Shown here piece after piece: positions 29,590 through 39,288 of a stretch of 64,000 nt of DNA. The DNA comes from Aquibium pacificus. GTDB taxonomy: Bacteria > Pseudomonadota > Alphaproteobacteria > Rhizobiales > Rhizobiaceae. Numbering within the stretch: the stretch's first letter is position 1; each line of letters starts with the position of its first letter. The translations under genes were made by a program, and so were the position numbers. The DNA lies in NCBI RefSeq assembly GCF_040839445.1, contig NZ_JBDPGJ010000003.1, positions 186,001 through 250,000 of the forward strand, given 5' to 3'. The notes below the pieces were generated by a model. That model made no database searches and was not told where the DNA came from. It saw only the letters and a program-made list of their open reading frames with translations.

Positions 29590-30252
29590 GTGCGCTCCGT
29601 ACGATATCTATTTCTGTCCGCCATCTGTCTCCCGCTGCTTGCGGGCGCGGGCTGCAGCACGAGCGGGATCGACGCGGCAGCCGTCCTGTCGGTGGCGCCC
29701 ATGGCCGATCCGGTCCTTCCCGCCGAAGGACCCATCCTCTCCCTGGCAGAGGAGGAAGCCATCCTTCATCCCACACCCGAGATCAAAACGGTCTCCTATG
29801 CCGGACCGACGCCGGCTTCGATCAGCGCCGCCGCCGTGGCATTCGCGCCGGCAGCGGCCAGCGACGACGAACGCGCCAAGGTCGACCGGCTGATCACGCA
29901 TTATGCCGCCGAATACGACGTGCCGGAGGACCTGGTTCGCCGGGTGGTGAAGCGCGAGAGCAATTTTCGCCCCAGCGCCTACAATCGCGGTCACTGGGGG
30001 CTGATGCAGATCAAGCACGCCACGGCAAGGGGGATGGGCTTCGACGGTCCGGCCGAAAAGCTGCTCGATGCCGAGACAAATCTTCGTTATGCCGTCCGCT
30101 ATCTGCGCGGTGCCTATATGGTTGCGGGCGGGAATCACGACAGGGCGGTGCAGTTCTATGCCCGGGGCTATTACTACGACGCCAAGCGCGCCGGCCTGCT
30201 TGACGAGACGGGTCTCGGCCGCGACCGGACACGAAAGCCCAAGGCCGGCTGA
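29590..30252 (+). CDS. Lytic transglycosylase, probable lipoprotein
   Basis: The 220-aa protein has an N-terminal signal segment ending LLAGAGC, a plausible lipobox, so it is probably attached to a membrane. A linker of about 80 residues leads to an SLT domain with the catalytic glutamate in VVKRESNFRPSAYN and the typical GLMQIKHATARGMG motif, then NLRYAVRYLRGAY. It cleaves peptidoglycan glycan strands. GTG 29590 puts the signal peptide at the N-terminus; a longer reading from ATG 29462 would add about 43 residues and cannot be ruled out. Confidence 0.85.
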   Translation: MRSVRYLFLSAICLPLLAGAGCSTSGIDAAAVLSVAPMADPVLPAEGPILSLAEEEAILHPTPEIKTVSYAGPTPASISAAAVAFAPAAASDDERAKVDRLITHYAAEYDVPEDLVRRVVKRESNFRPSAYNRGHWGLMQIKHATARGMGFDGPAEKLLDAETNLRYAVRYLRGAYMVAGGNHDRAVQFYARGYYYDAKRAGLLDETGLGRDRTRKPKAG

Positions 30253-30294
30253 CCCCGCCGGTCCCCGGGACCGACCGCGTTCCGTGAAGCCTGC

Positions 30295-31473
30295 ATGAGC
30301 CGGGGTTCCGTATTACAGGCATCGGAAGGATCGACCGCGAATCCCCGCGAAATCGTGCTGGTCGGCGGCGGACATGCGCATGTCCACGTGCTGCGCTCCT
30401 TCGGCCGGCATCCCGATCCGCGGATCCGCCTGACGCTCGTGACCAAGGACCTCGACACGCCCTATTCGGGTATGCTGCCCGGCCTCGTCGCCGGGCTCTA
30501 TGATCGGGACGACGTCTACATCGACCTCGAGAAGCTCTGCGCGGCGACGGGAACGCGCCTCGTCCACGCCACCGCGACCGGGCTGGACCAGGGGAGGCGG
30601 CACCTCCTGCTCGCCGACGGCTCGTCGCTGCCCTATGACCTCCTGTCGCTCGACGTCGGTATCACGCCGGCGCTCGACAGGATCGCGGGGGCTGCCGAGC
30701 ACGGCATCGCGGTCAAGCCCATCGGCAGGTTTCTGGAAAAGTTCGATGCCCTGCTCGAACGGCTTTATCGGCCCGACGGTCCGCGCCGCATCGCCGGCAT
30801 CGGGGGCGGGGCGGGCGGCGTCGAACTCCTCCTGTCGCTCAGGCACCGCCTGCTGCGGGACGCGCCGGCGCACGGGCTTTCGCCCGACGCCTTCTCCTTC
30901 GCGCTGGTGACGGCAGGCGATATCCTCGCCACGCACAACCGGCATGTGCAGGACGCGTTTCGCAAGACCTTCGCCGAACAAGGGGTGCGGCTGATCGAGA
31001 ACGCCAGGGTAAGGGAAATCCGCGCCGACGCGGTGGTCACCGAGGAGGGGATGGAACTTCCCGCCGACGCCGTCCTGGTGACGACCCACGCCGCGGCGCC
31101 GGGCTGGCTGGGGAACACCGGCCTCGCCCTCGACGAGAACGGCTTCGTGAAGGTGGGGCCGACCCTCCAGTCGCTCGATGATCGAGCCGTGTTCGCGGCC
31201 GGCGACTGCGCCGCGCTGGTGGAAACCCCGCGGGAGAAGGCCGGCGTCTATGCCGTGCGCGCCGGTCCGCCGCTGGCGCGTAATCTTCGCAGCGCCGCGC
31301 TGGGCGAGGCACCGCAGCCATGGCGGCCGCAGAAACGGCATCTCGCCCTCATCTCGACCGGCGGGAAGCACGCCGTCGCCTCGCGCGGCTGGCTCTACGC
31401 ACGCGGCGACTGGCTCTGGACCGCGAAGGAATGGAACGACCGCCGCTGGATGCGGAAGTACAAGGACCTTTGA
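30295..31473 (+). CDS. FAD/NAD(P)-dependent oxidoreductase of the SelD-N-terminal-domain type
   Basis: The 392-aa flavoprotein resembles the NADH-dehydrogenase-like module that is fused in front of selenophosphate synthetase (SelD) in many bacteria. Seen are the FAD fold IVLVGGGHAHVHVLRSFG, TPYSGMLPGLVAGLY, the second fold RIAGIGGGAGGVELLLSLR and AVFAAGDCAAL. It ends at WMRKYKDL, where fused proteins continue into SelD. No selD sequence follows, so here it is a stand-alone form. Its substrate is unknown. Confidence 0.85.
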   Translation: MSRGSVLQASEGSTANPREIVLVGGGHAHVHVLRSFGRHPDPRIRLTLVTKDLDTPYSGMLPGLVAGLYDRDDVYIDLEKLCAATGTRLVHATATGLDQGRRHLLLADGSSLPYDLLSLDVGITPALDRIAGAAEHGIAVKPIGRFLEKFDALLERLYRPDGPRRIAGIGGGAGGVELLLSLRHRLLRDAPAHGLSPDAFSFALVTAGDILATHNRHVQDAFRKTFAEQGVRLIENARVREIRADAVVTEEGMELPADAVLVTTHAAAPGWLGNTGLALDENGFVKVGPTLQSLDDRAVFAAGDCAALVETPREKAGVYAVRAGPPLARNLRSAALGEAPQPWRPQKRHLALISTGGKHAVASRGWLYARGDWLWTAKEWNDRRWMRKYKDL

Positions 31474-31519
31474 GGCATTAGGACTGGCCGGCGTCCGGCG
31501 CTGTCTCGTCTTCGGCGCC

Positions 31520-32353
31520 TCAGTCGGCGCCGATCGATGACAGCAGCGCGGCGTCGCCGATCGCGACGAACCAGGGATTGGCGAAGTCGACGTCGTCGGC
31601 CTGCTTGCGCTTGCCGTAGACGAACGCTCCGCCGTCGACGAGGCGGGTCGTCCCGCCCGCCGCACGCAACACCGCGTCGCCGGCCGCCGTGTCCCATTCC
31701 ATCGTGCGGCCGAAGCGCGGGTAGAGGTCGGCCTCGCCGCTCGCGAGCAGGCAGAACTTCAGCGACGATCCGACCGAGACGGTCTCGGCGCCCGGGAACT
31801 TTCCGATGAAGACGTCGGTCTCGGGGGTGCGGTGTGAACGGCTGGCGACGACCTTCGGCGGCGAAGCCGCCTCGCGGACCGACATTGCCGAAGTCTTCTC
31901 GATCGCAAATGCGCTGGAGACCCGCCCGTGGCTCGCATGACCCGGGCGGCCGGAATAGATATCTCCGCGCGCAGGTGCGAAGACGACGCCGATGACCGGC
32001 TTTCCTTCGCGAACCAGGGCGATGTTGACGGTGAAGTCCGACTTGCGCCCGATGAACTCCTTCGTTCCGTCGAGCGGGTCGATCAGGATGAACTCCGAGC
32101 CAAGATCGCCCGGCACCTTGCCGGCCGAGATTTCCTCCTCGGCGACGCAGACGATGCCTTCCAGCCTGTCGCGCAGCCCGGCGAGGATGATCTTCTCGGC
32201 CGCGCGGTCAGCCTCCGTCACAGGCGAGGAATCGGCCTTCGTGTCGGTCACGAAGCCCGCATCGTAGACCTTCATGATGGCCTGGCCGGCCTTCAGCGCC
32301 AGATCCTCGAAAAGCGCCAGTATCGCGCCGTCACCGTGCCTGTTGTCGTTCAT
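31520..32353 (-). CDS. cysQ: 3'(2'),5'-bisphosphate nucleotidase
   Basis: The 277-aa protein has the lithium-sensitive phosphatase metal motifs: EEIS, FILIDPLDGTKEF (DPLDGT) and WDTAAGDAVLRAAGG (WDxxAG). It hydrolyses PAP left over from PAPS use to AMP. ATG 32353 starts four bases after the cysNC stop, so it is the last gene of the sulfate-activation operon. Confidence 0.92.
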   Translation of the reverse strand: MNDNRHGDGAILALFEDLALKAGQAIMKVYDAGFVTDTKADSSPVTEADRAAEKIILAGLRDRLEGIVCVAEEEISAGKVPGDLGSEFILIDPLDGTKEFIGRKSDFTVNIALVREGKPVIGVVFAPARGDIYSGRPGHASHGRVSSAFAIEKTSAMSVREAASPPKVVASRSHRTPETDVFIGKFPGAETVSVGSSLKFCLLASGEADLYPRFGRTMEWDTAAGDAVLRAAGGTTRLVDGGAFVYGKRKQADDVDFANPWFVAIGDAALLSSIGAD

Positions 32354-32357
32354 CCGC

Positions 32358-34265
32358 TCAGGCAATCCCTTTGTCGTTCAGCCAGGTGCCGATCTCCTCG
32401 GCAAGTTCCTCGGGCGACCGGCCGGAGGTCTTGAGATGGATCTCGGCGTGCTCAGGCTCTTCGTAGGGCGAATCGACACCCGTGAAGTTGGTGATCTCGC
32501 CTTTCAGCGCCTTGGCATAGAGCCCCTTGGGATCGCGCCGCGCGCATTCCTCGAAGGGCGTGTCGACGAAGATCTCGACGAATTCGCCTTCTCCCAGAAG
32601 TTCGCGCGCCATGCGCCGTTCCGCGCGGAACGGCGAGATGAAGGAGACCAGCACGATCAGTCCGGCATCGACCATCAGCCGGGCAGTCTCGGCTACGCGG
32701 CGGATGTTTTCCACCCGGTCTTCCTCGGTGAAGCCGAGGTCGCGGTTGAGCCCGTGGCGAATGTTGTCGCCGTCGAGGATGTAGGTGTGGCGCCCCTCCG
32801 CGTGCAGCTTCTTCTCGAGAAGGTTCGCCACCGTCGACTTGCCCGAACCGGAAAGGCCGGTGAACCACAGCGCCACGGGCTTCTGGTGTTTCTGTAGCGC
32901 CCGCGTCGCCTTGTCGATGTCGAGCGCCTGCCAGTGCACGTTGGAGGCGCGACGCAGTGGATGGCGTATCAGTCCCGCGCCGACCGTGCGGTTGGTCATC
33001 CGGTCGATCAGGATGAAGGCGCCGGTCGCGCGGTCGTCCGAGTAGATGTCGAAGGCGATCGGCTGCTGCGTTGAGATGTTGCACGAGCCGATCTCGTTGA
33101 GTTCCAGCGACTTCGCCGCCTCGTGCGCGAATGTATTGACGTCGATCCGGTGCTTGAGCGCCGTCACGGAGGCCGGACACTGGTTCGTCTCCGTGCGCAG
33201 GATATAGGTGCGTCCCGGCATCAGCGGATGCTCGTCGAACCAGATGATGTCGGCGGTGAACTGGTCCGCCACATGCGGACGCGCGGTCGGGGAAACCAGC
33301 ATGTTGCCGCGCGACGCATCAATCTCGTCCTGGAGAACGATCGTTACCGCGTCACCCGCGGCGGCTTTCTCGCGATCGCCGCCATGCGTCACGATACGGG
33401 CGACCTTGGACGCCTTGCCGGATTTCGCCACCACGACCGGATCGCCCTTGGCGATCGTGCCGGAGGCGATCGTGCCGCTGAAGCCACGGAAGTCGAGGTT
33501 CGGACGGTTGACGTATTGCACCGGAAACCGGAACGGCTTTTCGGCCTCGACATGCCCCACGGGCACCTGTTCGAGGTGGTCGAGCAGGGTCGGACCCGTA
33601 TACCAGGTCATGTTTTTGGAGCTCGAGGTGACGTTGTCGCCGTAGCGGGCCGAGATCGGGATCGGGACGATCGCCTCGAAGCCGAGGTCCTTCGCGAAGT
33701 CGACATACTCTTCCGCGATGCGGTCGAATACCTCCTGGTCGTAGCCGACGAGGTCGATCTTGTTCACTGCGAGTACGATCTGGCGGATGCCGAGCAGCGA
33801 GGCGATGAAGGAATGCCGCCGCGTCTGGCGCAGGATGCCGCTGCGGGCATCGACGAGCACGATTGCCAGATCGGCGGTCGAGGCGCCGGTTGCCATGTTG
33901 CGCGTGTACTGCTCGTGGCCGGGCGTGTCCGCGACGATGAACTTGCGCTTCGCCGTCGCGAAGAAGCGATAGGCGACGTCGATCGTGATGCCCTGCTCGC
34001 GTTCCGCCTCGAGCCCGTCGACCAGCAGCGCGAAATCGATGTCCTCGCCGGTCGTGCCGTGCTTCCTGGAATCTTTCTCGAGCGCGGCAAGCTGGTCCTC
34101 GAAGATCAGCTTCGTGTCGTAGAGCAGCCGTCCGATTAGCGTCGACTTGCCGTCGTCGACCGATCCGCAGGTAAGGAAACGCAGGAGCGACTTGTTCTCC
34201 TGTTCGGCGAGATAGGCGCGAAGCTCTGAAGGAACCTCGGCGGCCAGCGTGGCGCTGTCGTTCAT
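32358..34265 (-). CDS. cysNC: Bifunctional sulfate adenylyltransferase subunit 1 / APS kinase
   Basis: The 635-aa fusion has an EF-Tu-like GTPase half (GSVDDGKSTLIGRLLYD, DTPGHEQYTRNM, NKID) that drives sulfate activation with CysD. A C-terminal APS kinase half starts near residue 450 (LWFTGLSGSGKSTVANLLEK) and ends with the FTGVDSPYEEPEHAEI segment. Together they make PAPS from sulfate and ATP. Rhizobial NodPQ has the same architecture, but no nod genes are near, so the housekeeping name is used. It overlaps the cysD stop by one base. Confidence 0.94.
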   Translation of the reverse strand: MNDSATLAAEVPSELRAYLAEQENKSLLRFLTCGSVDDGKSTLIGRLLYDTKLIFEDQLAALEKDSRKHGTTGEDIDFALLVDGLEAEREQGITIDVAYRFFATAKRKFIVADTPGHEQYTRNMATGASTADLAIVLVDARSGILRQTRRHSFIASLLGIRQIVLAVNKIDLVGYDQEVFDRIAEEYVDFAKDLGFEAIVPIPISARYGDNVTSSSKNMTWYTGPTLLDHLEQVPVGHVEAEKPFRFPVQYVNRPNLDFRGFSGTIASGTIAKGDPVVVAKSGKASKVARIVTHGGDREKAAAGDAVTIVLQDEIDASRGNMLVSPTARPHVADQFTADIIWFDEHPLMPGRTYILRTETNQCPASVTALKHRIDVNTFAHEAAKSLELNEIGSCNISTQQPIAFDIYSDDRATGAFILIDRMTNRTVGAGLIRHPLRRASNVHWQALDIDKATRALQKHQKPVALWFTGLSGSGKSTVANLLEKKLHAEGRHTYILDGDNIRHGLNRDLGFTEEDRVENIRRVAETARLMVDAGLIVLVSFISPFRAERRMARELLGEGEFVEIFVDTPFEECARRDPKGLYAKALKGEITNFTGVDSPYEEPEHAEIHLKTSGRSPEELAEEIGTWLNDKGIA

Positions 34266-35179
34266 CAGAAATAACCCTCGCGCTTCTTCTTTTCCATCGA
34301 TCCGGACTCGTCGCGGTCGATCATCCGGCCCTGCCGCTCGGAGGTGCGGGCAACCAGCATCTCCTCCACGATCTCCTCCAGCGTCTCGGCGTCGGAATCG
34401 ATCGCGCCGGTCAGCGGATAGCAGCCCAGCGTCCGGAACCGGACCTTACGGCTCTGCACCGTCTCGCCCGGCAGGAGCTTCATCCGGTCGTCGTTGACCA
34501 TGATCAGCATGCCGTCCCGTTCGACGACCGGGCGCTCTTTCGCGAAGTAGAGGGGAACGATCGGGATGTTCTCCTGCAGAATGTACTGCCAGATGTCGAG
34601 CTCGGTCCAGTTGGACAGCGGAAACACGCGGATGGATTCACCGGCGGCGACGCGCGTGTTGTAGATGTTCCACATCTCCGGCCGCTGGTTCTTCGGGTCC
34701 CAGCCGTGCTGCGAATCGCGGAAGGAGAAGATACGTTCCTTGGCTCGGCTCTTCTCCTCGTCGCGCCGTGCTCCGCCGAACGCCGCGTCGAAGCCGTACT
34801 TGTCGAGCGCCTGGCGAAGCGCGACCGTCTTCATGATGTGCGTGTGGGTGTTGGAACCGTGCGAGAACGGACCGATGCCTTCCCTGACGCCTTCCTCGTT
34901 GATGTGCACGAGCAGATCGAAGCCGAGTTCCGCAGCCATGCGATCCCGGAAGGCGATCATCTCGCTGAACTTCCAGGTCGTGTCGACGTGGAGAAGCGGG
35001 AAGGGCGGTTTGCCCGGATAGAAGGCCTTCATGGCAAGGTGCAGCATGACGGCCGAATCCTTGCCGATCGAATAGAGCATGACCGGCTTCGACATTGTCG
35101 CGGCCACCTCACGCATGATGTGGATGGATTCTGCTTCGAGGCGCTGCAGGTGGGAGGCCACCAGGGACATATCGGCCAT
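34265..35179 (-). CDS. cysD: Sulfate adenylyltransferase subunit 2
   Basis: The 304-aa PP-loop ATP pyrophosphatase contains MLYSIGKDSAVMLHLAMKAF (SxGKDS loop), FGGARRDEEKSRAKERIFSF and NWTELDIWQYI. It forms the ATP sulfurylase with CysN and is the first gene of a cysD-cysNC-cysQ operon. ATG 35179 is used; a second in-frame ATG lies at codon 4. Confidence 0.95.
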   Translation of the reverse strand: MADMSLVASHLQRLEAESIHIMREVAATMSKPVMLYSIGKDSAVMLHLAMKAFYPGKPPFPLLHVDTTWKFSEMIAFRDRMAAELGFDLLVHINEEGVREGIGPFSHGSNTHTHIMKTVALRQALDKYGFDAAFGGARRDEEKSRAKERIFSFRDSQHGWDPKNQRPEMWNIYNTRVAAGESIRVFPLSNWTELDIWQYILQENIPIVPLYFAKERPVVERDGMLIMVNDDRMKLLPGETVQSRKVRFRTLGCYPLTGAIDSDAETLEEIVEEMLVARTSERQGRMIDRDESGSMEKKKREGYF

Positions 35180-35209
35180 TCCATTCTTAAAAATGAGAAA
35201 GTGCGGGCT

Positions 35210-35238
35210 CTATGTTCGATCTGCCGGAGAGTTTCAAG
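35210..35238 (-). promoter_or_regulatory. Possible cysD operon promoter
   Basis: On the reverse strand CTTGAA (35233-35238) and ACATAG (35210-35215) are spaced by 17 bases. The -35 box is a good rhizobial match; the -10 box is poor. It lies about 30 bases before the cysD ATG. Confidence 0.3.
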
Positions 35239-35696
35239 CAATCGATTATCGAAATTTCCCGAATTCCGGTGACGTTCACCCCAATACACCGGTCCTATCA
35301 CTGTGCCGACGGTGGATGGCAAGGCAATCTCTCGAAGGGCCGGGGCTCGCGGCACGGAGATTGCCTTCATTCATGACAGACTTCGAATCGGCGAAGTGTC
35401 GCAGGCGAGCAAGGCTTATCGATCGCTTTTCGTGGCTCGCGGTCCCCGCGATGCGTTCTGCGCCGTTCCAATCATCGGCGACCTTCAAGCAATTGTCGCG
35501 GATGAATGGGGCGGAAGGGGGAGTTGGCGATCGGCAAGGTTGGTAGCATGCGATTCGATCGCCGCCGGATTTCGATCATGACCGGCTGCATTCCAGTGGA
35601 GGCTCGACCCGTCGTCGGATATTGTCGCCGCGCTCGGGGAGAAGCGCAGCCGCACCTGCCGCCCCGGGGTCTCGACAGCCTGGATGACCGACCGCA
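35239..35696. other. Gene-free stretch between divergent cysD and the dimethylformamidase-like operon
   Basis: The 458 bases contain several short open frames, none with a believable start site, length or protein character. The stretch is expected to hold the promoters of both flanking operons, but apart from the weak cysD promoter nothing specific is recognised. Confidence 0.5.
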
Positions 35697-37331
35697 ATGC
35701 CGCCCAGCAATTCCTTCCCCGACTACGGCCTAACGCCCGAGGAGCGCCGCGAGGCGGTCAACGGCAACAGGTACGAATGGCCGGGCATGGATGGCGAGCG
35801 CGGCGAGATCTGGTGCTACACGGACCACTACTCATACGCCGCCGGCGACAGTGTCCGACTGCACGTGTCGTCCACCGCGCCGAGCTTCGCGATCGAGATC
35901 ACGCGCGACGGAGGAACGGAGACGCCCGTGTTCTCTCGCGAAGACATCCGATCACGTTGGCAGGACACACCGGACCAGTGCTCCGTCGAGGGCTGCGGCT
36001 GGGACGCGAGCTTCGCGTTCGAGGTGCCGCGCGAGTGGCCCTCCGGCGCCTACCGCATCACGCTTACGGCGGAAGCACGAAACGGTGCGCCGATCCGCTG
36101 CCATCATCTCTTCATCCTGCGGCCGGAGCCGGGCCGCAGGCCGGGCCGCGTCCTCCAGGTCGCCGCGACCGGCACCTGGACGGCCTACAATACCTGGGGC
36201 GGGTCAAACCACTACCAAGGCATCACCGGGCCGAACCGCGACATGTATGCGCCGACGGTGAGCATCGAGCGTCCGTTCTGCCGCGGCTTCGTCGTGCTGC
36301 CCGCGGACGCTCCGCGCGTGCCCCTCGAGTTCCAACTCCCGCCGGCGACCGCGCCGCGCTATCCGCACATGGAATGGGCCTTCGCCAACGGCCATTCGCG
36401 CAAGTATGCCTCCTCCGGCTGGGCAAGCTACGACAGCCATTTCTTCCGCTGGGCGGAGCGGGCGGGCTACGCCATCGATCTGGCGAGCCAGCACGAGCTT
36501 CACTTCGATCCGGAGATCCTCGACGGCTACGACTGCGTCGTCTTCGTCGGGCATGACGAGTACTGGACATGGGAGATGCGCGACGCCGTCGACGGTTACG
36601 TCGAGCGGGGAGGGCGGGTTGCGCGTTTCGCCGGCAACTTCATGTGGCAGACGCGGCTGGAGGACGAGGGGCGGCGCCAGACCTGTTACAAGTATCGCGC
36701 GCGGGCCGAAGACCCGGTCTACCGCCTGGAAGAGAGGAGCCGCGCCACGACCTCGTGGGAAGCGCCCGAGGTCGGCCGGCCGGGCGCCCTGACCTTCGGA
36801 CTGAACGCCACGCAGGGGCTCTATGCCGGCTGGGGCGGCTGCGCGCCGCGCGGCGTGCGCGGCTTTCCGGTCTACAGGCCCGAGCACTGGGCATTCGCGG
36901 GAACCGGCATCTACTATGGCGACCTGCTCGGGGAGAAGAGCCACGTCTTCGGCTACGAGGTCGACGGGCTCGACTACGTCATCCGCGGCGGATTGCCCGA
37001 ACCCTCGCAGACGAGCGGCGCGCCGGACGGATTGCGGATCCTGGCGCTCGGCATGTCGTCCCTGAAGGAAGAGAGTACGGACGTTCCCGCCGACGACCAG
37101 TTCCTTTCCGACGAGGATGCGAAGTTCGTCGCGCAGACCCTGGTCGGCGACGACAGCGATGCCTCCGTCGACCGCGTGAAGCGCGGCGCCGGCATGATCG
37201 TCGATTTCCAGCGCGGCGAGGGTGAGGTATTCCATGCCGGAAGCTGCGAATGGGTCGCGGGGCTCATGCGGCGCGACGCGATGGTCGAACGCGTCACCGC
37301 CAACGTCCTCGACCGCTACCTGAACCGATAG
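35697..37331 (+). CDS. N,N-dimethylformamidase large-subunit-like protein
   Basis: The 544-aa protein matches the catalytic-subunit domain of N,N-dimethylformamidase: WTAYNTWGGSNHY, ASYDSHFFRWAERAGYAIDL, VVFVGHDEYWTWEMRDAVD and RVARFAGNFMWQTRLEDEG. In DMFase this subunit binds a mononuclear iron and cleaves DMF to dimethylamine and formate. No small-subunit gene is seen nearby, so the true substrate is probably another amide. The N-terminal 120 residues look like a separate beta-sandwich. It heads a four-gene cluster with an aminotransferase, an acetyltransferase and a deacetylase. Confidence 0.8.
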   Translation: MPPSNSFPDYGLTPEERREAVNGNRYEWPGMDGERGEIWCYTDHYSYAAGDSVRLHVSSTAPSFAIEITRDGGTETPVFSREDIRSRWQDTPDQCSVEGCGWDASFAFEVPREWPSGAYRITLTAEARNGAPIRCHHLFILRPEPGRRPGRVLQVAATGTWTAYNTWGGSNHYQGITGPNRDMYAPTVSIERPFCRGFVVLPADAPRVPLEFQLPPATAPRYPHMEWAFANGHSRKYASSGWASYDSHFFRWAERAGYAIDLASQHELHFDPEILDGYDCVVFVGHDEYWTWEMRDAVDGYVERGGRVARFAGNFMWQTRLEDEGRRQTCYKYRARAEDPVYRLEERSRATTSWEAPEVGRPGALTFGLNATQGLYAGWGGCAPRGVRGFPVYRPEHWAFAGTGIYYGDLLGEKSHVFGYEVDGLDYVIRGGLPEPSQTSGAPDGLRILALGMSSLKEESTDVPADDQFLSDEDAKFVAQTLVGDDSDASVDRVKRGAGMIVDFQRGEGEVFHAGSCEWVAGLMRRDAMVERVTANVLDRYLNR

Positions 37332-37342
37332 GCAAGAGCGCC

Positions 37343-38731
37343 ATGCTGACGAATGCGACACCGACGACGGACAAAGCGCCCGAAGGCGCTCCGCGACCGT
37401 CCAACCTCTTCTATCTCGCCAGTTCGCGCCGGCCGCTGGTCGACCGCGCCGAAGGCATCTACATCTGGGACCAGTCCGGCCGGCGCTACATCGACGGCTC
37501 CAGCGGTCCCATGGTCGTCAACATCGGCCACGGCAACCGCAACGTCATTCAGGCGATGAAGCGGCAGATGGACCGCGTCACCTTCGCCTACCGGCTGCAT
37601 TTCGAGAACGAGCCGGCCGAGGAACTGGCGCGGCAGCTGGCGGCGCGGATGCCCGCAGGGCTCGACCGCATGTTCTTCGTCTCCGGCGGTTCGGAGGCGG
37701 TCGAATCCTGCATCAAGCTCGCCCGCCAGTGGGCCGTGGCGACGAACCAGCCGCAGCGCTGGAAGGTGGTGACGCGGTTTCCTTCCTATCACGGCGGGAC
37801 GCTCGGCTCGCTATCGGTCACAGGCGACGACGCGCTGTCGCAGAGTTTCTGGCCGCTGATGCAGAAGATGCCGACCATTCCGGCGCCGGCCGCCTGGCGC
37901 GACCGCGACAACCTCTCCATGGAGGAGCGCGGGCTGCGCTACGCCGACATGCTGGAGGAGAAGATACTCGAGGAAGGCCCCGAATCCGTGCTCGCCTTCA
38001 TCATGGAGCCGATCGGCGGCGCGGCCACGGCGGCGCTGGTGGCGCCGGACAGCTACTACGGCCGCATCCGCGAGATCTGCGACCGCCACGGCGTGCTCCT
38101 GATCCACGACGAGGTGATGAGCGGGGCGGGGCGCACCGGCCGCTTCCTCGGCGGAGACCACTGGAACTGCCGGCCCGACATCGTCGCTATGTCGAAGGGG
38201 ATCGGCTCCGGCTATGCGCCGCTCGGCGCCATGGCGGCCTCCTCCCGCCTGGTCCAGCCGCTGCTCGAGGCCGGCGGTTTCCAGCACGGCCACACCTATG
38301 CCGGTAACCCGCTCGCCTGCGCGGCGGGTCTTGCCGTGCTCGGCGAAATGGACCGGCTGCGGCTGATCGAGAACGCCGCCGCCATGGGCGAGGCGCTGAT
38401 GGAGGAACTGCGCGGCCTGCAATCACGCTTTCCCTTCATCGCCGACGTGCGCGGCAAGGGCCTCCTGATCGGCGCCGAAATGGTCGCCGACCCGGAAACG
38501 CTGGCACCCATACCTCCGCGCCGGATGGCCTACCAGCGCCTGCTGGACCTCTGCTACGAGCGCGGCCTCATCATCTATGCGCGGCGGGTGAAGGGCGGGC
38601 GGGACGGCGACAATTTCATCCTCGCACCGCCTATGGTCGTGACGCGGGAGCAGGTGGACGAGATCATCGGGATTCTGGGCGATGCGCTGGTGGCGCTCGC
38701 GGGAGAACTCGACCTGCCAGTGAACGGGTGA
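37343..38731 (+). CDS. Class-III (omega) aminotransferase
   Basis: The 462-aa PLP enzyme has the class-III pattern: the FVSGGSEAVESCIKLARQW cofactor-phosphate segment, LIHDEVMSGAGRTGRF with the PLP-binding aspartate, and the lysine of AMSKGIGSGYAPLGA (about residue 285). It transfers an amino group from an omega-amine or diamine. It begins 11 bases after the dimethylformamidase-like gene, so the two are co-transcribed. The substrate is unknown but an amine or polyamine fits the context. Confidence 0.9.
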   Translation: MLTNATPTTDKAPEGAPRPSNLFYLASSRRPLVDRAEGIYIWDQSGRRYIDGSSGPMVVNIGHGNRNVIQAMKRQMDRVTFAYRLHFENEPAEELARQLAARMPAGLDRMFFVSGGSEAVESCIKLARQWAVATNQPQRWKVVTRFPSYHGGTLGSLSVTGDDALSQSFWPLMQKMPTIPAPAAWRDRDNLSMEERGLRYADMLEEKILEEGPESVLAFIMEPIGGAATAALVAPDSYYGRIREICDRHGVLLIHDEVMSGAGRTGRFLGGDHWNCRPDIVAMSKGIGSGYAPLGAMAASSRLVQPLLEAGGFQHGHTYAGNPLACAAGLAVLGEMDRLRLIENAAAMGEALMEELRGLQSRFPFIADVRGKGLLIGAEMVADPETLAPIPPRRMAYQRLLDLCYERGLIIYARRVKGGRDGDNFILAPPMVVTREQVDEIIGILGDALVALAGELDLPVNG

Positions 38732-38772
38732 GGCGCACATGGTTTGGGACCGCGACAGCGTGATCGCCTAGC

Positions 38773-39288
38773 ATGGGGAACGCGCTCACATTTCGGATGG
38801 CCACCTCCGCGGATGCCGCAACCATCCACGATGCCGTCCTCGGCCTTTCCGATGCGATGGACGAACGCCACCGCGTCGTCAGCACGCCGCAGGATATCGC
38901 CCGCCACGGGTTCGGCGACAAACCCGCCTTCGAGGCGCTGATCGCCCAAGACGGCTCCGAGACGGCGGGCGTCTGCGTCTTCTTCCCGAGCTTTTCGACC
39001 TACCGCGGCAAGCCCGGCGCCTATGTCCTTGATCTCTACGTCTACCCCCAATGGCGCCGGCGCGGCGTGGCGGGCGGACTGCTGCAGCGGGTCGCCGCCA
39101 TCACCCGGGCGCGCGGCGGCGCCTATGTCCGGCTCTCCGTCGATGCCGCCAACGTCTCAGCGCAGCTCTTCTATGAGGGGCTCGGCATGAAGCATGCCAC
39201 CCGGGAGCGTATTCTTTCCGCCCATGACGAAGCATTCGCCGCATTGGCGGATGCCGGCGACAGACTGGCCTCGAAGGAAACCGGATGA
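38773..39288 (+). CDS. GNAT-family N-acetyltransferase
   Basis: The 171-aa protein has the GNAT core: YVLDLYVYPQWRRRGVAGGL includes the acetyl-CoA-binding R/Q-x-x-G-x-G/A-type loop, followed by VDAANVSAQLFYEGLGMK. It resembles diamine/polyamine acetyltransferases in layout. Its stop overlaps the start of the next gene in ATGA, so acetyltransferase and deacetylase-like hydrolase are made together. Confidence 0.88.
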   Translation: MGNALTFRMATSADAATIHDAVLGLSDAMDERHRVVSTPQDIARHGFGDKPAFEALIAQDGSETAGVCVFFPSFSTYRGKPGAYVLDLYVYPQWRRRGVAGGLLQRVAAITRARGGAYVRLSVDAANVSAQLFYEGLGMKHATRERILSAHDEAFAALADAGDRLASKETG

